DNA of 60,438 nucleotides from Albugo candida. Its lineage: Eukaryota; Oomycota; Peronosporomycetes; Albuginales; Albuginaceae. This document shows, piece by piece, positions 45,341-54,864 of the stretch. Below the pieces are notes generated by a model. It saw nothing but the letters and a program-made list of their open reading frames with translations. It was not told where the DNA came from and made no database searches. Made by a program: the position numbers and the translations under genes. Location: contig CAJNAR010000045.1 of assembly GCA_905220665.1 (NCBI GenBank), positions 1 to 60,438 of the forward strand, given 5' to 3'. Each line of letters begins with the position of its first letter. Position 1 is the first letter of the stretch.

Positions 45341-46272
45341 GGATGCGACTATTGCCACAGACAAAACATCTCTAATTGGCTGATTCATTTAAAGTAATAG
45401 AAATTGATCGATATATTAATGCGTCGACGGAAGATAGATACATAATAATACCTTACACGTTTCCACGTTTTCGCACTTCCTTTCTTCCCCATCTGCTGTT
45501 GAGATTAGATGTATATCAAAATAATTAAGACCTGAATGTTTCTTTCTTTGTTATCCTAGTTACCTTCCGTGTCCGTTAAATCAACAGTTGCGGCTGACCA
45601 CATCAAAAGTCGCAAATTTTCACCTCAGTAGTTGCGCTTCTACAACACTCCTTTCCGGTGAGTATCACAAGCTCGCGGAGCTTGCAGATTCGTGGCGCTG
45701 GGAGGGTCTTGGTCAGAATGTCCGCACGCATTTTCTTGAACTCAGAGTACTGCACCTTCATCATCTTCTTTTTCTGCAGATCTTTGACAAACTTGTATCG
45801 CAAATCGATGTGATTCGCTCGACTGGACGTGTCCTCGCCAATAAATCGCTTGGCAACCTGCATTGTGGCCTTTCCAGACCATCAGCAGGGCTACGACACT
45901 CGACGAACTGCGCTCCCTAAAGAAAGGCCGCGCCAACAAAATGGATCGACGCGATGCAATTAATCTGGGTTTGAATATGTGGAACCCAAGGAAAATTCCA
46001 AGAGGGGTTTATGCAGATCTTGTAATGTAGCAGGGCACCGCTCGGACTCTAAGAAGTGCAAGAAAAACATCAGATAAGAAATTCCATAATGTATCTTAGG
46101 TAGACGCAGTGATCATGTTTAGTCTGCGGCAATTGTGAAAACGTGTGTTGGAATAGTGAAAACAATCGATGAATCACACAAATCAGCCAATCACATTCAT
46201 GTTAAAACATTAGCCAATCAGTGATGTTTAGTCTGCGGCATTGGTCAAAACGTCTGTGGCAACAGTCACACC
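45341..46272. mobile_element. Non-autonomous TIR element (Mutator- or hAT-like), carrying a Copia scrap
   Basis: The left end GGATGCGACTATTGCCACAG and the complement of the right end GGTGTGACTGTTGCCACAG form inverted termini; further in, both read AAACATC..T.ATTGGCT. The right side has extra subterminal copies of the TTGCCGCAGACTAAACAT motif near 46115-46140 and 46226-46245. Flanks are gaaagtcaaa (left) and tagaatcaaa (right), both resembling the single gagattcaaa at the empty site in copy A (about 5359-5368), so an 8-10 base target duplication is likely. No transposase is encoded. The family is uncertain. Confidence 0.55.
45603..45940 (-). pseudogene. Copia RNase H C-terminal fragment
   Basis: On the minus strand, SRANHIDLRYKFVKDLQKKKMMKVQY...ADILTKTLPAPR matches the end of Copia RNase H (KHID.RYHF.RD... 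ADILTKPL). Upstream pieces in another frame extend to about 45940. Just after it TGTTGATTTAACGG (from about 45585, minus strand) could start an LTR, but no partner LTR is present. The fragment is wholly inside the inverted-repeat element. Confidence 0.7.
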
Positions 46273-47879
46273 TAGAATCAAATGAGATGTTTTCAACAAC
46301 TCTTTTCAACCTCTTCTCGATCCTGCAATATTTGAAGTATATATTGCTTCAGTGTGCATCAGGTTAGTAATAGCTCACGCCTATATAAGTCAGCCGGGTG
46401 AGAGTGCTGCATCTTTCGTCTGTCTTCACTCAAAGTAATCATTGTTTTCAACGTTTTTGTGAGCATCCGGCGTGCTATAGTTTTACAGTCTTTTCTCACT
46501 AATATGTCATTAATACTTTGGATTGCAGCTCGATAGAAAGATCCGATTGTATCTTTGCTGTGCTGCTAGTCGTGGAGTAGTATTCATATGCACGCGTGTT
46601 CTTGTCACTCCGCCGAAAGTTAGAATAGTTTTGTTTTGGCTTAAGTAGATCTTCTTTCAATCCATATTTCGACAGTTGAAAGTGCATCCTGTCATAGCCA
46701 GCCCATTTCGAATGATGAACCAAGACGCACGATTGGAAAGATAGAACGACCAATGGTAATTGAATGAATAGCAATTGCGAGTCGATGCCAAGTAAGGACG
46801 TTGATCATAGGTCATTTTCAATGTGATAAAATTAAGTAGAATAAAGTCTACTTCTGACATTCGAAATTGGCATTTTCTCTCTATTCTGTAAAGTTCTTTT
46901 CCAACTCAGTACGGCGTTGAAACAGGCACTTCCTGATTACTCGTGACTTTCGCTCGCGTCGAGGCCATAGACTTTTTGGCTCATAACGTGCTAGATTCTG
47001 AGAGTTATGATGTAAAAGAAGTGGTCGTACGTTTAGTTCCCTCCTATTAGCCTCTCTAACTCTCTCAACGTCCGCTTCCATACTGTCATAAGCGTCTTAT
47101 ATAGCACAGATCCCTGTGGGTTGACGAAATCTGCATGACGGTACTTACCGACTCCGATTTTTCTTAGGAGGATGGTCAAACTTACAGGAACATAAAGAGC
47201 CTTTTGTAAATAGCCCCTTAAAAGTCATCAAGCATTAATTGGAACAATGCCAAATAGCATTTCATGTGAGACAAGTCAACGAAAGTAGCGAACGTCTGAT
47301 ATGGGCACTATTTATGTCGAGGCTCGCACACGACGACTAACGATGCAAACTGCGACAAGTAATGCTCTAATTCGTTTAGGTCATTTTCTCTCTCTTTAAT
47401 AACAAAATCCATGTCTTATCTCCACGGATGATGGCCTAGATATACCACACTTTGAGTGAGCGGCGGAGAAAGCGTTGCGCGTTCCTGGAAGATTTTGTAC
47501 ATGACGGGTCTGTAGGACTGTTTCACCGTACCTTTTCGTGCGGATTTAGGACTGATTTGCACACACACAGTCAACTAAGGCATCGCTTCTCATCGACATA
47601 CCGCACTGATAATATTTAAAGACGTTTGAAGGAGCCTAGGAATGATCAACCGTCTGAAATGAAGTCTTGAAAACTTCCGTAAAAATGAGTGCTCGCGAGA
47701 TTTAGAAATGACTTACATCAGAGCTAACTGTCCATTTTTCGTTTATTCGGTGAAATCAAAGAATTGGGAATTTCTGGTGAAAGGAAATTTGTTGATCTTT
47801 GACATGAGGTACAAGTCAGTAGCCAAGGAGATTGGTGTGTGTCCTACAACGAAACGATAGCAGCCGCCTCAAAAATCGC

Positions 47880-50250
47880 TAGAAGAAAAAAAGTATCTTG
47901 GGCTATTTATAATCTGTATATTTTATCTTGTTCACGGTTATGATAACCTTATGGAACTTGCCTAATTTTTTCTCGACATAGGATCGCTGGATGTACGTTC
48001 GTCTTAAGCGTAACACTGTCTTCAAAATTACTGAACGTGCGCAGTCAGCGTGAATGTGCTGGAACTGTCGGAGTTGCTGATCACTGATCAAACAAGCGAC
48101 GAATCCAATCGGTCTAAACAACGTTCAGTGTCACCAAGTGCAATGTAAGCCATAAATCGGGAATAATTTTCTGACAGTCTTTCCTTGTCGGATGGGATAC
48201 TTTCACATGCAATATATGTCCAACGTGGTCGGGAGGAGAGAAACGGATCCCAAATAAGGCGTAAGTCCATCCATAACTGGGCTATGCGATCGCACTCGAC
48301 AAAGAGATGCTGATCGGACTCTGCTGCCGCACAAAAAGGTTGCGTGCAAAATATAATGTCGAGCTTGATTTCGTTTAAGAACCAGAATCGAGATCAATCT
48401 GGGAACATTCGAAAAGCCAGACGAAACTGTAGAGATTCGAAAATGGGTAAGACACTTTCCAATGATGCCGAGATATAGTCTAGATTTTCCGACTCGTTCT
48501 GAATCCAGTGCTTCTGATTTCTCCCGATGACTAAGGTTTTCACATGAGATGACTCTTAATTGGTCCGGGGGTTTCCAGACGATAAATGAGAGTTGCCAGT
48601 GCGAAAAATATTACAAAATGGTGTTTGTTCTTCATGCTTTTGGCTCCCACATAAAACAATACTTCACTTCTGTTCGGTTAAATCCAAGTGATGGGCCCAA
48701 TCGTCGAGTGGACACGCAGTAGTATCTAAGTGAATTCAATATGAAGTCGCCTCAGCAACTTTTTTCCAGCCATATCCGATCTCTTCAGCTCATCGCCGCT
48801 GTAATAAATCTCGACGAGATCTTCCTCCCTCATCCATGCATCGCAGCCTCGAAAAGTGTCGTGCTGACGCCGAATGTCAAAAGCTGTAGCAAAAGTTTTC
48901 GGAAATATGACGTTGTACGTGCACCATTCCAAGATTGTAGGATGAATTTTGCGAACTCAGACGAGCAGCAGCTTCATATTTTAATTCCTGGTCGCAGTGA
49001 AAGAACATCGGCTGTTTCATGTAGTACCGAGAAAATTTTAAATCTACTATTTTAATGCTCCAATCCATCTGATGCCACATTGCAAATGCTTAAGTGTATC
49101 CACCAAAAAGATGTACTCTCCCGTTGTACCATTTTCCCCTGTCGATGTGGTGCGATGTTGAATATGTCCATCGGATTGTGTGGTTCACAAGATGGTTGGA
49201 TAAGCTGTAATATTCCCGTCAAAGCAGTTTTTCAACTCCTCGGAATAATTTTCGACGCATAAGATGTGAACTGCTGAACGAATTGAATGCGTTGTAGCTT
49301 TATTTGTTCCACTTCAAAGCTTTTTTTTTGTTTTCAATCAAGCACAAATCCATTTCGTATAGGTTTTCACTGTCGCATAGTCTCCGCTGATATGTCCACG
49401 TGCACAGTGTAATGCCACAGACGTTAAAAGATCATCGTCTGCGCAACCTGCAGTCGACCAAGGACAGTTCGTTCAAGTGGCATCAGTTTACCAAACTCAT
49501 CATATACACGCTTTTCGAGACTTGAAATACCCATAGAACGTGTTGTTGTCTTGTCGAATGGAATACAAAAATACTTTACCAACTCCACTAGACCCAAAAT
49601 GGTCCGATTGGGTATACGTGGACACGGCATGGTCCGATTCAAGAAAAGAGGAAAGTTTTTCCAAAGTTGAGCTCCGCAACAGATTCATCACAATAGACTT
49701 GAACGATAAGAGCCGCGTGAAAACCCCATTTAGTGTTTCCGGAAGCAATGTCGAATCGTCCGCAAAAACTAATCTAGTCGCGACAGTCGTACCTTTGATC
49801 TAGATGCCATGATCATGTTGTTGGAGTAAATTTCCCAAAGATTCGATCGTCATAAGAAAACGTAATGCTGAAAAGGATCACCTTGTTTCACTCCACGTTG
49901 TGCTGTAATGGACGGCGTGATATTTCTATTAATCATCAACTGCGCCTCCGTATTGTTCAAAAGAAGGAAAACCCAGTCAATGAAGCTTTCTCCAACGCCC
50001 ATTTTATCCAAAACGCGATACTCGTCCGTGTAATTGACTCGATCATAAGTTGCCCAAGCTTTCTCCCTACGATGACTAACAAGGTGTTGTATGTCGGTGA
50101 GATGTCGAATGTAATAATGAGTCGACCGTCTTTGCACAAATGCTGTTTGATGTTGATGGATCTACTTTGGCAAAAAGCGTTTCAATCGATGCCCACCACT
50201 TTTGAATGTACTTTCACATCGACACAAAAGAGTTAGATTGCTCGACAGTT
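47880..50250 (-). mobile_element. LINE relic, 5'-truncated
   Basis: Minus-strand relatives of the LINE at 1-2962. The RT palm block lies at 49850-50137 (THYYIRHLTDIQHLV, then YDRVNYTDEYRVL, then GVKQGDP). Later parts are shattered. The zf-RVT block near 48270-48420 reads DIIFCTQPFC...QHLFVEC and SSRPRWTYIACESIPSD, matching 2310-2480 of the first copy. RT sequence upstream of the palm is missing, so the copy is 5'-truncated, as is usual for LINEs. No A-tail was pinned down near 47880. Confidence 0.75.
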
Positions 50251-50479
50251 GCCAGGGTGAAGTTCTAGCTGGTGATATCTGCGAATCAGTAATCAGGAAT
50301 GGGCACAATTATCAGTCTACCGATCTATGTGCGACCATCGCGCCTGAATGACCATAACTTAGAACTGCTAAGGAAAAATATGCCAAAAGCGTTATGTGAG
50401 TGCATCAACGTCGCTACAACGCAGTGAATATATTTTCCGTCCATACGAACTAAATAGACGTCTGTATCAAATTTTACAT

Positions 50480-53400
50480 TAACTCAGATGCTGTTCTTGT
50501 AGCGCAAAGGTAACTCGTCGAGCACTATGAATATTTCACCATCCCAAAGAACTTCTTTGGTACGGTTCAGCTTTATATTATTGTTCCTACATATTCTCAG
50601 TAAGGTATCAAAGTCATAAATACTCATGATAAGACAATTGTGCAAAAATTCCTTTAGCAGAGCTGTAGTAGAATTTGACAATATTTGAAGCTGTGACCCA
50701 TCAATAATCTGGTAGATGTATACAATATTTTGCCGAAAAGGAATAATTCTTAAACTCGGCGACCAGGACCAACTACCAATATTCTACTAGGAATTCATTG
50801 AGGAATAACACCCTTATCCCTGCAAATAATCCGTCCTAGCTTCCAGCATGGGCATTGGTCATTCGAGATGCTCGGTAAGTTTTGTTGACTTGTCTCATAT
50901 TGACTGCGTTAGACGATAATGCTTCTGACAGGTCGTCAACTGCTTGAGTTCCAACTACAAGACCCGTTACAGGTAAAGTCCAACCCCACCTTAACGGCTG
51001 CTTGGTAACAACATGAAAGATAAGACAAGGTGAAAACAGTCAGCACTTGGGACCAGACGGACGTCATGTAAAACGTCACATAGTCAAGTTTGTAATGATG
51101 TTGCGAATGCACGTTCTACTGCTCACAAAATAGGATAATGCTAAATATATTTTACTTCTAATTCTACCTTTATTGCAACAAGGGCATACCAAATACTTTC
51201 AGCACACTGTATTCGATTTGATGTTGTGGCTTGATTTACTTTAGCCGCATTGGCTGTCACAGGTGGTATATATTTAAGTACGTTCCCCGGTCTACCTAAG
51301 CTAGGCTAAAAATGATCGTGTACGTCTTGTAAGATGACCTAAACGTTCCTACAGCTGCCTGTGGATATCCCGGCTCTGACCTTCTCTTAGAATTTGCACT
51401 CGATAATTTTTGACTTTTTCTCTATCATGTACGATCACGCTCCTGGTCTGTATGCGTCCCAATTTCAGCAAAATTGTTCAAACAATTTCTTATGTTATCG
51501 ATTTGCTTCATCTTAAAAATTGTGACTCGGTACATGTGAATTAGACATCTTCGCTTCAGCTAAGCAATACTTATTTGCCCTTATGTCATAGTACTCGTAT
51601 CTGGTACTTTCAAAACCGACATAATGTGATGAGATTGTTGTAGTTACACCGTTGTTAGTCGCAATTGCTTCACAAAAATGTGTTTTTAAGGAGAATTCCC
51701 CCATCCATCCAGAAAGGTTGACGAGAAAAACCATTGGGAGACATTCTTACAATGCGAGCGGTAAATTCAAAGTAGGAAACTTTCAAAAATCCCGGATTCT
51801 TTCTCTGTCGGCAAAATACCGCCTATATTTCCAGCAAGCTTTCGTGGGTCATGTTAGCTATCAAGCATTTTTTTCAATGTTTCTCCAGTCACCTCACCAA
51901 GTCAGGCTAAGCTCCGGGTTCATATGCTAAAGTCAATGGCAGCAAAACTTGTGCATTTTTAACATATCCTTGCACTGTCGCCACATTTGCAATGACTATT
52001 TTGGCCTCATATTCACTATTGTGCCTACATTAAGATTTCCTAGTGTTTTTGTGTTAATCTAACAAACTTTCAGCTTCCATTTTATGAGATCAGGACTATT
52101 GGTAGCTTTGCGATCGGAAGTATTGCACTTCAAAAAAAAAGCTATTTTGTACTCCAGTTCTACCCATCAGTATCACCTCGAATTGACGTTCGTTCTTATA
52201 TATCGCGCGATTCATCTCATTTGTTTTATTATCATAAGTAGTATACCGCATTTCTTCGTGTTGAAATCTATTCTTTCTAATTTTCCAGCCTGTATATCTG
52301 GCTCTATATACCCTTGAAAATATAACACACTTTTTTTATCCATTCCCTGCAAGCTGAAAATTTCATTCATAAACGACTTGAGGTCGATTTCTGTGATCGC
52401 TCCAAGCACAGAGAGATTAATAGCGTCTACGAGCGATATTAAATGCTTTTAGCTTTTTTAAAAGGAAGTCAACGTTGTTCACCTTCTAGAATATTCTGGA
52501 AGTTCTGGTTAAGTGCCGTCCCTCTAATCCTATCATTCACATTCGTCCTGGATTTCAACGCTCCACTCCTTTTCATGCAACAGTGCTTGGCCTCGAGAAA
52601 GAAATGTAGGCGTCGTTCCTCAGACATTTCATAGTGATCACATCCACATTTGAAAATAGAACCTTCCGCTTGCGTTATGAACGAAACAAGTATTTACTCG
52701 CATCTTAGATACTGTTCCTTCTCTTTGCACCAAAATCGTCATGATCTGTTCGTAAACTAGTCAGAAACAATATAGGCAATCTTGTCACTTTGATTTGTTT
52801 GTTCTTTATACACAAAAGTCGTGCTCCAACTCAACCAGAAGCCATCGTTACACGAGAATCTGCCATTCTTCACTCTAAGTGCGGACAGGCATTTGTTTTG
52901 TGATTCTTTCTTCATATATCCCGCACCTTAGAAGTCTAGTGCTCCGTTACCTTTGCTACCCTTCCAATTCCAAAACGAACAATTTTCCCCCTTGTTCGAA
53001 GGCTTCTTCATAAGCTTCCATCAAGTGTTGCTACTGCTCGGCTATCAATTCGTTTGGAGTTACCTGATTGTGAAACTGCTCAGCGAGTATATCCACTATA
53101 TATTTCAAATCCACTTGCACTCGCGTTGTTTTTAACTATCTCTTTGACTCGCGCCTGTGGATGTGCACTTGAATTATAAGAGCGAGTCAACTAATACTTC
53201 GACCTATAGTCTTAACACCCTCTTCTATAACCCGATACAGATATCTTCCTCGATCTTTCCAAATCCATGTATCGTAATCTATAGTCCGAGATATTCGAGC
53301 TGGGGATCCTGGGGGGGGCTTAAGACTTGTTTGTGGCGGAGTTCCTAACGTCTCTCCGTTTTTCACGTGCACGGTTATAAAATATCAGCTTGATTACATT

Positions 53401-53580
53401 AGAATCCAAGATATAGCAATCACTGGAACGATTAAATTTGTTCTGGATATAGTTTGATGTGAACCCGTTGCTTATATATCTATCAATCATAAAGTAGTTA
53501 ACTTCAATAATGGAAAAAACTATTCCATAATTTAGATGCACAAAACAATACGTTCTCTTTGTTCCCGTGGTACAGTTCAT
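50480..53580 (-). other. Decayed coding-like remnants, possibly an ancient LTR retroelement
   Basis: Minus-strand pieces matching copy C in protein-like fashion: 53320-53580 (86 codons, MNCTTGTKR...), 53187-53330 (DYDTWIWKDRGRYLYRVIEE), 52212-52409 (LERIDFNTKKCGILLMII), 51513-51734, and 50484-50681 (LHNCLIMSIYDFDTLLRICRNNNIKLN). The last loosely resembles a Gypsy RT core with its 'lKLN..K' motif. The pieces occur in a consistent order on one strand and in both duplicates. The family assignment is uncertain; they could also be a lost host gene. Confidence 0.3.
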
Positions 53581-53898
53581 TATATACTACAAGCTTAGCG
53601 TTTTCGTACTGACATCAGATCCATAGAATAGGGATTATAACGATCGCTTACGTCTGGTATGCTCTACTTAACGAATTGGCGGGAGCAGTCTGACTCACCA
53701 TCTTTGAACGACTTGAATAGATCCGAGTAGGTCTTAAGCTTGTGATTTGCGTTGCCTAATGGACACCACTAGAGATTACTGTAGAAGAAACTTGTCGTTC
53801 TATCTCGTTAGTTAAGATCCGCTTGGTGGATTGAACTAATAAATCATCCTTATTTGAGTGAGATTCGGTGCGAAAACCCGTCGCCTGCACGTCATGAG

Positions 53899-53966
53899 AT
53901 GTTGCCTGAAGGTAGCAGTTTCAGGCAACATACATACGCGTCGAGCGATGTATCCGACGCGCGTAT
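53899..53966 (-). other. Tandem hairpins after divergent ORF (copy D)
   Basis: A perfect 12-bp stem ATGTTGCCTGAA / TTCAGGCAACAT (53899-53910 and 53920-53931, 9-base loop) is followed by a second stem of 10-12 bases (53934-53943 with 53955-53966). They lie 36-100 bases beyond the stop of the small divergent ORF at 54002. Both are kept in copy C at 21619-21686. Confidence 0.45.
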
Positions 53967-54001
53967 ATAAGACAAAATGTAATGGAAAACTGTGGGTGAA
54001 C

Positions 54002-54322
54002 TCAGAAACGACATTTGGTGGTGCAGCAACCTTCATGTTCCACGTGTAGAATAGATGAGAACGATATGAAGTCATGGATCATGCAGTAGATGATAGAAAA
54101 CATATATGCGTTTCGCTTTAGGTCTCGCGCGAACAGAGAATGCCGTTGTATGGTAGTATCGTGACCCAAACACAAATGACGTCTTCGAAAATGCATATGG
54201 ATGGTGTGGATATCTCGATAGTTGCAATTCGCTGGATAGTAGCGACTTACTAGCATTGCTGTAAGAGGTAGGAGACGCAATCGCTTCTCAGTTTGTAAGT
54301 AGAAGGTACATATTTTATTCAT
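54002..54322 (-). CDS. Hypothetical small protein divergent from CCG gene 2
   Basis: An open frame of 106 residues from the ATG at 54322; an upstream in-frame ATG at 54343 would add seven. The start at 54322 is preferred because the ATGAATAAA context is shared with the broken copy at 21270. Seen: a short Leu-rich stretch (LRLLPLTAML) early on, then Cys, His and Arg-rich sequence with IQRHSLFARDLKRNA, ending GCCTTKCRF. The end of the frame is shared with the other copy. The two genes start 543 bases apart, back to back. It is not a recognised family and may be a chance ORF in duplicated DNA. The hydrophobic stretch is too far from the start for a typical signal peptide. Confidence 0.35.
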   Translation of the reverse strand: MNKICTFYLQTEKRLRLLPLTAMLVSRYYPANCNYRDIHTIHMHFRRRHLCLGHDTTIQRHSLFARDLKRNAYMFSIIYCMIHDFISFSSILHVEHEGCCTTKCRF

Positions 54323-54658
54323 GTATACTGTATAATTCTTCATGCTTCTTACGTCATCAGATCTTGTCCGTATCTATGATTACAGGTGATCAAAAGAATG
54401 GGACTATTTCCTAGTAATCAAGTTCCGTTATCCGATTGTATATCGGTCGAACGGCGCATCTATCCCTTTACCACCCGACTTATCTGCTGGGTCTTATCTC
54501 GGTGGTATTTCGTATGATTGTTTCCTGAGCGATTCTGATTGCTTTATACTTACATAATATAAATTTGCTGTGCTAAAGAGTATAATGCTGCGTTATATTT
54601 GAAACTGGCACAAAACAGTACGACTTTCATAAACGCTTCTTTTCCATGTTGCAATTTC

Positions 54659-54789
54659 ATTGGTTGATAAAAATCACTCACATAAGAACAAAAGCATCCA
54701 TGATGTCCCTTTTTTTGCACGTAGAAAAATCAGAATGGTAATGATCAACAATTGCTTTGCGAAGACCTGTACAGCACGCTACTTCTTTC
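54659..54789 (+). promoter_or_regulatory. Conserved upstream region of CCG gene 2
   Basis: ATTGGTTGATAA at 54659-54670 and ACGCTACTTCTTTC at 54776-54789, the latter 76-89 bases before the chosen ATG. Both recur before other CCG loci. That the second box lies inside the longer reading frame beginning at 54757 argues against using that upstream ATG. Confidence 0.45.
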
Positions 54790-54864
54790 TACAGAGTGAC
54801 TGGTCTGAACGAGTCCCTAACAAATTTTCCGTTGGATTTTCCATCACAAACAAATTTCCTGGTC

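Larger units (their letters stand above)
43030..47590 (+). repeat. Direct segmental duplication, copy B (partner 2999-6535)
   Basis: Promoter, CCG gene body and 3' flank match copy A. The match is interrupted between about 45340 and 46273 by a terminal-inverted-repeat element, then resumes to about 47590. The LINE relic starts shortly afterwards. Confidence 0.7.

Noticed and set aside
54757..54864. Longer start for intact CCG gene 2 (36 extra residues)
   Set aside because: The extension covers the conserved promoter element, has no signal peptide at its own start, and no paralogue is open there.
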